Source: Methylomicrobium lacus LW14
Lineage (GTDB): Bacteria; Pseudomonadota; Gammaproteobacteria; Methylococcales; Methylomonadaceae
DNA: 64,000 nucleotides
Assembly: GCF_000527095.1 (NCBI RefSeq)
Contig: NZ_AZUN01000001.1
Span: forward strand, 3,981,501 to 4,045,500
Direction: 5' to 3'
Shown here: positions 8,320 to 17,169 of the stretch, piece after piece
How the letters are laid out: each line of letters begins with the position of its first letter
Numbering within the stretch: the stretch's first letter is position 1
Notes under the pieces: generated by a model
What the model saw: only the letters and a program-made list of their open reading frames with translations
Database searches by the model: none
Told to the model about the DNA's origin: nothing
Translations under genes and position numbers: made by a program

Positions 8320-8753
8320 ATTTCCATCGTAAAAAAAGGCGAAAAATCGATATCACCTTGATCTCGATGATCGATGTGCTGTTTGTGCTCTTGCTTTTTT
8401 TTATGGTGTCCACGACGTTCAACCGGCAGACCCAAGTTAAAATCAGATTGCCCGAAGCCAGCGCAGCCGAGGCGGAAGCGCCGCCAAAATCGATTACCTT
8501 GGTGATCGATGCGGACGGACTGTATTATGTGAAGGGCGCCGACGGCATGCTGCACCAATTGGTCGACCAAAAACCGGAGACCTTGCTGCGCGAACTGCAA
8601 AAAATGGCGACCACTGGCACCGACCTGCCTTTCATCATCAGCGCGGACGGCAAGACGCCGCATCAGGCGGTGATCAGCGCGCTCGATGCGGCGGGCCGGG
8701 CCGGTTTTACGCATATTACCTTCGAAGCGCAGCAGCCGAAATCTGCGCCATGA
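8316..8753 (+). CDS. exbD: ExbD/TolR biopolymer transport protein
   Basis: 145 residues. A basic N-terminus (FHRKKRRKIDITLISMIDV) leads into a single membrane helix carrying the essential aspartate of the family (MIDVLFVLLLFFMV), then a periplasmic domain ending in HQAVISALDAAGRAGFTHI. It partners with the ExbB encoded directly upstream. Translation is coupled on both sides: a 4-bp overlap with exbB and another with lpxK. Confidence 0.9.
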   Translation: MNFHRKKRRKIDITLISMIDVLFVLLLFFMVSTTFNRQTQVKIRLPEASAAEAEAPPKSITLVIDADGLYYVKGADGMLHQLVDQKPETLLRELQKMATTGTDLPFIISADGKTPHQAVISALDAAGRAGFTHITFEAQQPKSAP

Positions 8754-9748
8754 CAAAACGGCTGTCGCGGCTGGCGGCGCAGGTCTGGTATCAAAAAACC
8801 GCCGTCGGCGCGCTGCTCTGGCCCTTGAGCAAGCTGTTCGAAGCCATCGTCTGGCTGCGCAGGACGGGCTATCGCCTGGGGCTTCGTAAAACCACGACCT
8901 TTAAGGTTCCGGTGGTCGTGGTCGGCAATATCACGGTCGGCGGCGCGGGCAAGACGCCTTTGGTCCTTTGGCTGGCGCAGTTTTTAAAGGCACAAGGCTA
9001 CCATCCCGGCATCGTCAGCCGGGGTTATGGCGGCAAGCCTGAGGGATGGCCGCAATGGGTCGATGCGGCGAGCGCTGCCGGCGCAGTCGGCGATGAAGCG
9101 CTGTTGATCGCGACAAAAACCGGCTGCCCGATGGCGGTGTCGCCGCGGCGCCCGGAGGCTTGCCGGTCGCTGCTCGATAAGGCCTCTTGCGACGTGCTGC
9201 TGTCCGATGACGGTTTGCAGCATTACGCGCTCGGCAGAACGATCGAGATCGCGGTGATCGATGGCGAAAGGCGCTTCGGCAACGGCTGGTGCCTGCCGGC
9301 GGGGCCGCTTCGGGAATCTGTCACCCGGCTCAAGGAAGTCGATCTGATCGTCGTGAACGGCGGCGAGGCGCGGCCCGGCGAGTTTGCGATGCGAATGACG
9401 ATGCAGGAAGCGGTCAACCTGATGACCGGCGAGCGCAGGCTGCTGGCCGAATTCAAGTCCGCCCCTTGCCATGCAGTCGCCGGGATCGGCCATCCGGCGC
9501 GGTTTTTTCAGGGCCTCGAAAGGGCGGGGCTGACTTGCATCACACATGATTTTCCGGATCATTTTGCCTTTCAGGCTCGGGATGTCGACTATGGCGATGC
9601 GCTTCCGGTTCTAATGACCGAGAAGGATGCGGTAAAATGTAAACAATTTGCCAACGCAAGGCTTTGGGCCGTTCCGGTAGAGGCTAATCTGGACCCGGCT
9701 TTTGCGGCGCGGTTAATCGAATTATTAAGTGAGACCCATGATAGATAA
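8750..9748 (+). CDS. lpxK: Tetraacyldisaccharide 4'-kinase (lipid A biosynthesis)
   Basis: 332 residues. It phosphorylates the 4' position of the lipid A disaccharide at the inner membrane. The P-loop VGNITVGGAGKTPLV near residue 60, the SRGYGG motif and LLSDDGLQHYALGRTIEI are all diagnostic. The C-terminus overlaps the ycaR start by 11 bp. Its place between exbD and ycaR-kdsB makes an envelope-biogenesis operon. Confidence 0.95.
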   Translation: MTKRLSRLAAQVWYQKTAVGALLWPLSKLFEAIVWLRRTGYRLGLRKTTTFKVPVVVVGNITVGGAGKTPLVLWLAQFLKAQGYHPGIVSRGYGGKPEGWPQWVDAASAAGAVGDEALLIATKTGCPMAVSPRRPEACRSLLDKASCDVLLSDDGLQHYALGRTIEIAVIDGERRFGNGWCLPAGPLRESVTRLKEVDLIVVNGGEARPGEFAMRMTMQEAVNLMTGERRLLAEFKSAPCHAVAGIGHPARFFQGLERAGLTCITHDFPDHFAFQARDVDYGDALPVLMTEKDAVKCKQFANARLWAVPVEANLDPAFAARLIELLSETHDR

Positions 9749-9929
9749 AAAATTGCTCGACATTCTGGCTTGCCCGATCTGCAAGAGTTCGCTGGTTTAC
9801 GACAAGGCCAAACAGGAACTGATTTGCAAGCCCGACCGGCTGGCGTTTCCAATCCGCGACGATATTCCGGTGATGCTCGAAGACGAGGCGCGCGCGCTCA
9901 GTTTCGAAGAAGTCGAAGCCTACAGATGA
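9738..9929 (+). CDS. ycaR: Trm112/YcaR family small zinc-ribbon-like protein
   Basis: 63 residues: MIDKKLLDILACPICKSSL, then LICKPDRLAFPIRDDIPVML, the typical UPF0434/Trm112-like fold. CPIC supplies two cysteines and a further cysteine lies in LICK, so the zinc site may be incomplete, as is common in YcaR. A GTG three codons upstream is in frame, but ATG at 9738 matches the family start. It overlaps lpxK and kdsB (ATGA), indicating coupled translation. Confidence 0.93.
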   Translation: MIDKKLLDILACPICKSSLVYDKAKQELICKPDRLAFPIRDDIPVMLEDEARALSFEEVEAYR

Positions 9930-10696
9930 GCGTTCGCTTCAAGGTCGTGATCCCGGCGCGCTACGGATCGACCCGGCTGCCCGGCAAGCCTTTGCTTCCT
10001 ATCGCGGGTAAACCGATGATCGCGCATGTCTGCGAACGCGCGCGCGAGGCCGCGGCGGACGCGGTCGTGGTTGCGACCGACGACGAGCGGATTTTCCGCG
10101 CCGTTCAGGCATTGGGCATCGACGCGGTGATGACCCGTCCCGATCACCAGAGCGGCACCGAGCGCATCGCGGAGGTCGCCGAAAAACTCGGCTGGGCCAG
10201 CGGTGACATCGTCGTGAACCTGCAAGGCGACGAGCCCTTGCTCGATCCGAAGTACCTGCGCGCGGCCGCGGCAGTGTTGGCCGGCCAAGAGCAGGCCGGC
10301 ATCGCGACCTTGGCGGCCGCGATTCACGACAGCGCGGAAGTCTTCAATCCGAACGCGGTCAAGGTCGTCTTGAACCGGCACGGCTACGCGCTGTATTTCA
10401 GCCGTGCGCCGATTCCCTGGGATCGGGACGGCTTTGCCGCCGGCAACCGGACGTTGTCCGGCAACATGCCTTATTACCGGCACATCGGCCTATATGCGTA
10501 CACGGTCGATTTTTTGCGCCGTTACTGCCATTGGGATGCTTCGGTACTCGAGAAAACCGAGTCGCTCGAACAGCTCCGTATCCTGTGGCAAGGCGAAGCG
10601 ATCGCGGTCAGCATCGTCGATCAAATTCCGCCGGCCGGCGTGGATACGCTGGAAGACTTGCAGCGCGTCGAGCAGTTTCTCGGCTCGGCGGGCTAG
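9926..10696 (+). CDS. kdsB: 3-deoxy-manno-octulosonate cytidylyltransferase
   Basis: 256 residues. It activates Kdo as CMP-Kdo for LPS core synthesis. The N-terminal nucleotidyltransferase motif IPARYGSTRLPGKPL, the LQGDEPLLDP block and SRAPIPWDRDGF are characteristic. The open frame extends further 5' through ycaR out of frame; the ATG at 9926, overlapping the ycaR stop, is the natural start. It is the last gene of the exbB-kdsB run. Confidence 0.96.
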   Translation: MSVRFKVVIPARYGSTRLPGKPLLPIAGKPMIAHVCERAREAAADAVVVATDDERIFRAVQALGIDAVMTRPDHQSGTERIAEVAEKLGWASGDIVVNLQGDEPLLDPKYLRAAAAVLAGQEQAGIATLAAAIHDSAEVFNPNAVKVVLNRHGYALYFSRAPIPWDRDGFAAGNRTLSGNMPYYRHIGLYAYTVDFLRRYCHWDASVLEKTESLEQLRILWQGEAIAVSIVDQIPPAGVDTLEDLQRVEQFLGSAG

Positions 10697-10754
10697 ACTA
10701 TGCCGTCGCTCAATGACGGACCCTTTCAATTATTTTTTGTATAGATCTGAATAA

Positions 10755-11939
10755 ATGGACCAATTTCCTCGTATCAGCCGCTTGCCCCCCTATGTTTTCA
10801 ATATCGTGAACGAACTGAAGGCCAAAGCGCGAGCGGCGGGGGAGGACATTATCGATTTCGGCATGGGCAACCCGGATCAGCCGACGCCGGATCATATCGT
10901 GAACAAGATGCTCGAAGCGGCGAAGCGGCCGGACACGCACCGCTATTCGATGTCGAAAGGCATCCCGCGCCTGCGCAAGGCGATCTGCACCTGGTACAAG
11001 AACCGCTTCGATGTTGACCTGGACCCGGAAACCGAAGCGATCGTCACGATCGGCTCGAAAGAAGGCCTCGCGCATCTGGCGCTGGCGACCCTGGGCCCCG
11101 GCGACGTGGTGCTGGTGCCGAATCCTGCCTATCCGATCCATCCTTACGGAGTCGTGATCGCGGGCGCCGATTTGCGCCACGTGCCCTTGGTGCCGGGCGT
11201 CGATTTCATCGAGGAATTGCAGCGCGCGATCGGCGAATCGTGGCCGAAGCCGAAGATGCTGATTTTGAATTTTCCGGGCAATCCGACCAGTCAATGCGTC
11301 GAGCTGGACTTTTTTGAAAAGATCATCGCGCTCGCGAAAGAACACAATATTTGGGTTGTGCACGACATCGCCTATATCGACATCGTCTTCGACGGCTACA
11401 AGGCGCCTTCGATATTGCAGGTTCCGGGGGCGAAAGACATCGCAGTCGAATTTTTCTCGCTGTCGAAAAGCTACAACATGCCGGGCTGGCGCGTCGGCTT
11501 CATGTGCGGCAATCCGAAGCTGGTCGGCGCCTTGGCGCGGATCAAATCGTATCTCGACTACGGCACCTTCACGCCGATCCAGATCGCCGCGATCACCGCG
11601 CTCGAAGGGCCGCAGGAGTGCGTGCAGGAAATCGCCGCGATGTACCAGCGGCGGCGCGACGTGCTCTGCGAAGGCTTGAACGCGGCCGGCTGGCCGGTCG
11701 AGAAGCCGAAGGCGACGATGTTCGTGTGGGCGCCGATCCCCGAGCCTTATAAAGCGATGGGGTCCCTGGAATTCTCGAAAAAGCTGCTGATCGAGGCGAA
11801 AGTCGCGGTCGCGCCCGGCATCGGCTTCGGCCAGTACGGCGACGATCATGTCCGCTTCGGCCTGATCGAGAATGAACACCGCACCCGGCAGGCGGTGCGT
11901 GGTATTCGCCATATGATGAAAAAGGACAAGGTTGTATAA
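10755..11939 (+). CDS. alaC: Alanine transaminase AlaC-like class I/II aminotransferase
   Basis: 394 residues, a PLP enzyme of fold type I. The PLP lysine lies in SLSKSYNMPGWRVGF, with NFPGNPTSQ and an N-terminal IDFGMGNPDQPTP. The overall resemblance is to AlaC (YfdZ), which makes alanine from pyruvate and glutamate. Its position directly ahead of hom and thrC is a frequent gammaproteobacterial context in which it has also been considered part of aspartate-family metabolism. The exact amino donor is not provable here. Confidence 0.88.
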   Translation: MDQFPRISRLPPYVFNIVNELKAKARAAGEDIIDFGMGNPDQPTPDHIVNKMLEAAKRPDTHRYSMSKGIPRLRKAICTWYKNRFDVDLDPETEAIVTIGSKEGLAHLALATLGPGDVVLVPNPAYPIHPYGVVIAGADLRHVPLVPGVDFIEELQRAIGESWPKPKMLILNFPGNPTSQCVELDFFEKIIALAKEHNIWVVHDIAYIDIVFDGYKAPSILQVPGAKDIAVEFFSLSKSYNMPGWRVGFMCGNPKLVGALARIKSYLDYGTFTPIQIAAITALEGPQECVQEIAAMYQRRRDVLCEGLNAAGWPVEKPKATMFVWAPIPEPYKAMGSLEFSKKLLIEAKVAVAPGIGFGQYGDDHVRFGLIENEHRTRQAVRGIRHMMKKDKVV

Positions 11940-11940
11940 T

Positions 11941-11966
11941 ATCCGTTTTTTTATTAAAAAACGGAT
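11941..11966 (+). promoter_or_regulatory. Perfect intercistronic hairpin between alaC and hom
   Basis: Eleven-base perfect arms (ATCCGTTTTTT and AAAAAACGGAT) around a TATT loop begin one base after the alaC stop and end two bases before the AGGAG ribosome-binding site of hom. It lacks a following T-run, so it is more likely an mRNA-stabilising or translation-modulating stem than a full terminator. Confidence 0.5.
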
Positions 11967-11978
11967 CAGGAGATTGTT

Positions 11979-13289
11979 TTGAAACCGGTAAAAGTCGGAA
12001 TATTGGGGCTAGGGACGGTCGGCGGCGGCACGGTCAATGTCCTGAGGCGTAATGCGGTCGAAATCGCCCGCCGGGCCGGGCGCGAAATCATCGTGACCCG
12101 CGCGTCGAGTCGTGACCTCGGCAAGCCGCGCATTTGCAGCACCGAAGGCATCACGGTCACGGCCGATCCCTATGATGTGATCAACGACCCCGAAATCGAC
12201 ATCGTGCTCGAATTGATCGGCGGCTCAGGTCCCGTCAAGGACATGGTGTTGGCCGCGATCGCAAACGGCAAGCATGTGGTCACCGCGAACAAATCGCTGA
12301 TCGCGCTGCACGGCAACGAAATTTTCGCGAAAGCCCGCGAGAAAGGCGTGATCGTCGCGTTCGAGGCGGCGGTTGCCGGCGGCATTCCGATCATCAAGGC
12401 GATCCGCGAGGGCCTCAGCGGCAATCAGATTCAATGGCTGGCCGGCATCATCAACGGCACCGGCAATTTCATCCTGACCGAGATGCGCGAAAAAGGCCGC
12501 GATTTTGCGGACGTGCTGGCCGAGGCGCAGGCTCTGGGCTATGCCGAAGCCGATCCGACCTTCGATGTCGAAGGCATCGACGCCGCGCACAAACTGACGA
12601 TCCTGGCCTCGATCGCATTCGGCATTCCGTTGCAGTTCGACAAGGTCTATACCGAAGGCATCACCAAGATTACCCGTCTCGATGTCGATTATGCGGAAAA
12701 ACTCGGCTACCGGATCAAGCATCTGGGCATCGCGCGCAAAACCGATGAGGGCATCGAACTGCGCGTGCATCCGACCCTGATCCCCGAACGCCGCTTGATC
12801 GCGAACGTGAACGGCGTGATGAACGCGGTGCTGGTCAAGGGCGATGCCGTCGGCCCGACCTTGTATTACGGCGCCGGCGCGGGCGCCGATCCGACCGCCT
12901 CGTCCGTGGTCGCGGATGTGATCGACGTGGCCCGCGCCTTGACCAGCGATCCGGAAAACCGGGTTCCGCATCTGGCCTTCCAGTCCGATGCGATCAAGGA
13001 CATCCCGATACTTTCACCCGACCGCTTCAAGTCGGCCTATTACCTGCGCCTGAATGCCGAAGACAAGCCCGGCGTGCTGGCCGACGTGACCAAAATCCTG
13101 GCCGACCATCAGATCAGCATCGAAGCGATCATTCAAAAAGAACCACTGGCAAACGAAACGGCGGTGCCGATCATCTTGCTGACGCAGGTCACGCTCGAAA
13201 AAGAAATGAACGATGCGATCCGGAAGATCGAAGCCTTGCCAACCGTGACCGGCCAAGTCTGCCGGATTCGCCTGGAAACCTTGGGATAA
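11979..13289 (+). CDS. hom: Homoserine dehydrogenase
   Basis: 436 residues. It reduces aspartate semialdehyde to homoserine with NAD(P)H. The N-terminal Rossmann motif GLGTVGGGTVNVL, VVTANKSLIALHG, GIINGTGNFI and the region AYAEADPTFDVEGIDAAHK (written here without its first residues) are visible. A C-terminal ACT domain (YLRLNAEDKPGVLADVTKIL) suggests feedback by an amino acid such as threonine. The start is TTG at 11979, supported by AGGAG 7 bases upstream. There are 7 bp to thrC, so they form one operon. Confidence 0.96.
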   Translation: MKPVKVGILGLGTVGGGTVNVLRRNAVEIARRAGREIIVTRASSRDLGKPRICSTEGITVTADPYDVINDPEIDIVLELIGGSGPVKDMVLAAIANGKHVVTANKSLIALHGNEIFAKAREKGVIVAFEAAVAGGIPIIKAIREGLSGNQIQWLAGIINGTGNFILTEMREKGRDFADVLAEAQALGYAEADPTFDVEGIDAAHKLTILASIAFGIPLQFDKVYTEGITKITRLDVDYAEKLGYRIKHLGIARKTDEGIELRVHPTLIPERRLIANVNGVMNAVLVKGDAVGPTLYYGAGAGADPTASSVVADVIDVARALTSDPENRVPHLAFQSDAIKDIPILSPDRFKSAYYLRLNAEDKPGVLADVTKILADHQISIEAIIQKEPLANETAVPIILLTQVTLEKEMNDAIRKIEALPTVTGQVCRIRLETLG

Positions 13290-13296
13290 ATAACAC

Positions 13297-14391
13297 ATGT
13301 CTATTGCAAAACATTACACCGGTCTGATCGACCGCTACCGCGATCGTCTGCCGGTTTCGGCCTCGACGCGCATCATCAGCCTGAACGAAGGCAACACCCC
13401 GCTGATTCAGCTGCAAAACATTCCGCGCCTGTCCGGCAAGGATGTCGATATCTACGTCAAATTCGAGGGCCTGAATCCGACCGGTTCGTTCAAGGATCGC
13501 GGCATGACGATGGCGGTCACCAAGGCGGTCGAAGAAGGCAGCCGCGCGATCATCTGCGCCTCGACCGGCAACACGTCTGCCGCGGCGGCGGCCTATGCCG
13601 CGCGCGCCGGCATCAAGGCCTTCGTGATCATTCCGGAAGGCAAGATCGCGCTCGGCAAGCTCGCGCAAACCCTGATGTACGATGCGACGATCATCCAGAT
13701 CCGGGGCAATTTCGACCAGGGTATGACTCTGGTCAAGGAAGTCGCAGAGCTGGCGCCGGTCACGATTGTGAATTCGATCAATCCGTACCGGATCGACGGC
13801 CAGAAGACCGCTTCCTTCGAAATCATCGACGCGCTCGGCGAGGCGCCGGACTATCATTGCCTTCCGGTCGGCAACGCAGGCAACATTACCGCTTACTGGA
13901 AAGGCTACAAGGAATATTCGACCGACAGCGACACGCACAAGGCGGTGACTTCGAAGCGCCCGGTCATGTGCGGCTACCAGGCGGCTGGCGCCGCGCCGTT
14001 TTTGGCAGGCCATCCAATCGACAATCCGGAAACGATCGCGACCGCGATCCGCATCGGCAACCCGCAATCCTGGGATTTCGCCTGGGCCGCGCAAAAGGAA
14101 TCCGGCGGCTGGTTCGACAAATTTACCGACGAAGAGATTCTCGAAGCGCAAAAGCTGCTGTCGCAGCATGAGGGCATCTTCTGCGAGCCGGCCTCGGCGA
14201 CTTCGCTGGCGGGCGCCTGGCGCGACATCAAGAGCGGCAAGATTCCCGAAGGCAGCAAGATCGTCTGCACCTTGACCGGCACCGGACTGAAAGACCCGGA
14301 TACCGCAATCAAGCAATGCGCGGCGGCGCGCACCTTGACGATCGACGCCGAACTCGATGCGGTCAAGCGGGCGATTCTGGATCATATGTAA
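13297..14391 (+). CDS. thrC: Threonine synthase
   Basis: 364 residues, a PLP enzyme of fold type II that converts O-phosphohomoserine to threonine. The PLP lysine motif GSFKDRGMTMAV, the phosphate-binding ASTGNTSAAAAAYAARAG and a PVGNAGNITAYWKGYKE block are diagnostic of the shorter (class II) threonine synthases. It is the final gene of alaC-hom-thrC. Confidence 0.96.
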   Translation: MSIAKHYTGLIDRYRDRLPVSASTRIISLNEGNTPLIQLQNIPRLSGKDVDIYVKFEGLNPTGSFKDRGMTMAVTKAVEEGSRAIICASTGNTSAAAAAYAARAGIKAFVIIPEGKIALGKLAQTLMYDATIIQIRGNFDQGMTLVKEVAELAPVTIVNSINPYRIDGQKTASFEIIDALGEAPDYHCLPVGNAGNITAYWKGYKEYSTDSDTHKAVTSKRPVMCGYQAAGAAPFLAGHPIDNPETIATAIRIGNPQSWDFAWAAQKESGGWFDKFTDEEILEAQKLLSQHEGIFCEPASATSLAGAWRDIKSGKIPEGSKIVCTLTGTGLKDPDTAIKQCAAARTLTIDAELDAVKRAILDHM

Positions 14392-14518
14392 AATCGCCAG
14401 CCCTTTCAAGGCCACAAAATTTCTTATTATCCACTCGCGGAGGGTCGGATTGCCGGTTGTCGGCGGTCCGGCCTTTTGAATTTTTCCGGGTTGGCTTCTT
14501 TTTCTTGAGGATACTGTC

Positions 14519-16402
14519 ATGCCCTCAGATTCCCGTCCCCCCGTTCGTGAACAACTCGCCAGCCTGGCATTTGGCGCCGTTGGCGTCGTTTTCTGCGACA
14601 TCGGCACCAGCCCGCTCTACGCGTTGAAGAAAGTCTTCCAGGACGGCATCACGGTCGATAGAGCCCATGTCCTCGGCGTGCTGTCGCTGATATTCTGGTC
14701 GCTGACCCTGGTCGTCGCCTGCAAGTACACGCTTTTCATCCTGCGCGCGAATAATAAAGGCGAGGGCGGCATCATGGCGCTGATGGCGCTGGCCTTAAAT
14801 GCTTGTCGGGACGATCCCCGTAAAACGGCCGCGGTCGTCAGTCTCGGCATACTCGGCGCTTCGCTGTTTTTCGGCGACATCATCATCACCCCGGCGATCT
14901 CGGTGCTCGGCGCGCTCGAGGGGCTGCAAGTCATTTCCCCTGCGTGGACCGACGATGTCAGGCCGATCGCGTTGCTGGTGTTGGGCGGACTGTTCATCTT
15001 TCAATCCTCGATCACGGTCAGGATAGGCAAAATTTTTTCGCCGGTGATGGTGTTATGGTTCGGCGTGCTCGCGCTGACGGGATTGATCAATCTGCTGCAG
15101 CATCCGGATGTGCTGCTGGCGGTCAATCCGGTTTACGCCGCGCAATTTTTGTGCGAAATCGGCTGGAAAGGCTTTCTGGTCATGGGGGCGATCGTGCTGG
15201 TGATTACCGGCGCCGAGGCGCTCTATGCCGATATGGGACCGTTCGGCCTGAAACCGGTCCGCCTGGCCTGGTTCGGTTATGTCTTTCCGGCCTTGCTGCT
15301 GAATTATTTCGGTCAGGGCGCCTTGCTGCTCGAAAATGCCGAGGCGGTGCAAAACCCGTTTTATTTTATGGTGCCGGTTTGGGCGCGTTTTCCGCTGCTG
15401 ATTTTGGCCGCACTGGCGGCGCTGATCGCTTCGCAGGCGGTGATTTCGGGCGCCTTCTCGGTGATACGGCAGGCGATTCAGCTCGGCTATTGCCCGCGCC
15501 TGAATGTCCTGCATATCTCGGACGGCGAAAAGAGCCGCGTGTATTTGCCGGCCGTCAATTGGCTCTTGATGATCGCGGTGACCACGCTGGTGTTCAATTT
15601 CCAGTCGACCTCGGCGCTGGCGTCCGCCTATGGCATTGCGGTGACCGGGACGATGATCGTCGATACGGTGTTGGCTTTTATCGTGATCCAGGCGCTCTGG
15701 CAATGGCAAAGAGTCAAGAGCTTGGCTTTCCTGGCGATATTCCTGGCGATCGACTTCCAGTTTCTGTTTGCGAACAGCCTGAAGATTCAGACCGGCGGCT
15801 GGGTGCCGCTGGGGGTCGGCGCGCTGGTCTATATCGCGATGACCACCTGGATCAAGGGGCGCGCGCTGCTGCACGACTACATGGAAGAGAAGCATTTGCT
15901 GTTCGAGGAGCTCGAACAGGAAATCACCGGCCACTTGGTCACCGTCGAAGGCACCGCGATTTATCTTGCCAGAACGCTCAAAGGCGTGCCGCCGGTGCTG
16001 CTGCACAATCTCGAACACAATCACGCGCTGCATGAGCAGGTGATCGTGCTGACCATCGTCACCAAAGACGAGCCTTATGTGGACGAAGCGCACCGGCTCA
16101 AGATTCGCATGTTCGGTAAAAACCGCAAATTCTACCGGGTGAAACTGTATTACGGTTTCAAGCAGAACGCGGACGTGCGCCGGGCGCTCGAATTGTTGAA
16201 CCGGGAAGGCCTGGTTTTCGATCCGAAAAAGGTGTCTTTTTTCATCGGCAGCGAGCGGGTCTCATTCCGGATGCGCAGTCCGATGCCGCCCTGGCGGCGC
16301 GGTATCTTTTGTTTCTTGTTCGACAATTCGACCAGCCCGATCGACTTTTTCAAGATTCCGGTGGACCGCGTGGTCGAACTGGGGGTCAGGGTTGAGCTAT
16401 AG
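14519..16402 (+). CDS. kup: Low-affinity potassium uptake protein Kup
   Basis: 627 residues. About 12 membrane helices fill residues 1-440, followed by a cytoplasmic tail of about 190 residues. The N-terminal signature FCDIGTSPLYALK and GEGGIMALMAL are typical of the KUP/HAK/KT family of K+/H+ symporters. The C-terminal FFIGSERV and FFKIPVDRVVELGVRVEL also match. It stands alone and is followed by a terminator. Confidence 0.95.
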   Translation: MPSDSRPPVREQLASLAFGAVGVVFCDIGTSPLYALKKVFQDGITVDRAHVLGVLSLIFWSLTLVVACKYTLFILRANNKGEGGIMALMALALNACRDDPRKTAAVVSLGILGASLFFGDIIITPAISVLGALEGLQVISPAWTDDVRPIALLVLGGLFIFQSSITVRIGKIFSPVMVLWFGVLALTGLINLLQHPDVLLAVNPVYAAQFLCEIGWKGFLVMGAIVLVITGAEALYADMGPFGLKPVRLAWFGYVFPALLLNYFGQGALLLENAEAVQNPFYFMVPVWARFPLLILAALAALIASQAVISGAFSVIRQAIQLGYCPRLNVLHISDGEKSRVYLPAVNWLLMIAVTTLVFNFQSTSALASAYGIAVTGTMIVDTVLAFIVIQALWQWQRVKSLAFLAIFLAIDFQFLFANSLKIQTGGWVPLGVGALVYIAMTTWIKGRALLHDYMEEKHLLFEELEQEITGHLVTVEGTAIYLARTLKGVPPVLLHNLEHNHALHEQVIVLTIVTKDEPYVDEAHRLKIRMFGKNRKFYRVKLYYGFKQNADVRRALELLNREGLVFDPKKVSFFIGSERVSFRMRSPMPPWRRGIFCFLFDNSTSPIDFFKIPVDRVVELGVRVEL

Positions 16403-16431
16403 CGCTTTGCTAGGGTGAACGGGGCGGGACT

Positions 16432-16477
16432 GCAAGACCTCTGGGGTTTTTAAAGCCTCGGAGGTCTTGCCGTTTTC
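16432..16477. terminator. Bidirectional terminator between kup and the minus-strand gene
   Basis: Ten-base perfect arms GCAAGACCTC and GAGGTCTTGC enclose a loop of 19 bases and are followed on the plus strand by CGTTTT. The position between two convergent genes suits termination from both sides. Confidence 0.7.
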
Positions 16478-16488
16478 AGGCGACTGTT

Positions 16489-17031
16489 TTATTTGGCAAT
16501 CAGATAGCCGGTGACCGTGCCGGAGATCGCGGCGGCATGGCCTTGCAGCGGGTCGGAAAATCTACAGTTGATTTCGGGAACCAAACCGGACTCGACATAG
16601 AGTGTGAGAGGCTGGCTGGCGACGCGCGCGGCGATTCGTGTGTGCGCCGGCGAAGCAATGCGGGATTGAGGTCCCAACATCAGCGGGTGGCTGGGGCTGA
16701 CCTGAGTGATGCGGTTGTCCTGCGTGCCGGCATAAACGAAGCAACTGACGTCAATCGCGGAGTCGTCGGTTTCGGCGACCACCGAAACTTGCTGCACCAC
16801 GAGACGCGATCCCGGCGGGACCTTCTGCATTTCCAGTACCAGCGAACGGTCGCCTTGAATGGATTGCGTGTCGGTCCAACTGTCGTTTTGATAAGGGACT
16901 TTGCCGACCGGACTGATTTCCTTGGCGGGAGGCGTCACCGCATCGGTGCCGGATTGTGCGGCAATGCCGGGCGTGCCGGCGAGAGAGAATAGCGTTAGAA
17001 TCGTCGCTGGAATAAGCGCTTGCTTGGACAT
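16489..17031 (-). CDS. Exported protein of unknown function
   Basis: 180 residues from the ATG at 17031, which is followed by a clear signal peptide (MSKQALIPATILTLFSLAGT, cleavage near IAA-Q). An in-frame ATG at 17154 would add 41 unlikely residues. The mature part has two cysteines (DVSCFVY and EINCRFS) that could pair, and looks beta-rich (SLVLEMQKVPPGSRLVVQQVSV). I do not recognise the family. It is convergent with kup and divergent from rmuC. Confidence 0.7.
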   Translation of the reverse strand: MSKQALIPATILTLFSLAGTPGIAAQSGTDAVTPPAKEISPVGKVPYQNDSWTDTQSIQGDRSLVLEMQKVPPGSRLVVQQVSVVAETDDSAIDVSCFVYAGTQDNRITQVSPSHPLMLGPQSRIASPAHTRIAARVASQPLTLYVESGLVPEINCRFSDPLQGHAAAISGTVTGYLIAK

Positions 17032-17169
17032 GAGGTACCCCGGGTTATTTTTATTGTGGTATTTGTGCAGGACTGAACTGGCTAACAAAATGAGTCGGCC
17101 GCCGCTATTGTAGTGCCGGCATCTTGTCATTTTCAAGCAAATTGACTTCATCAACGGTAGAGGAATTGT

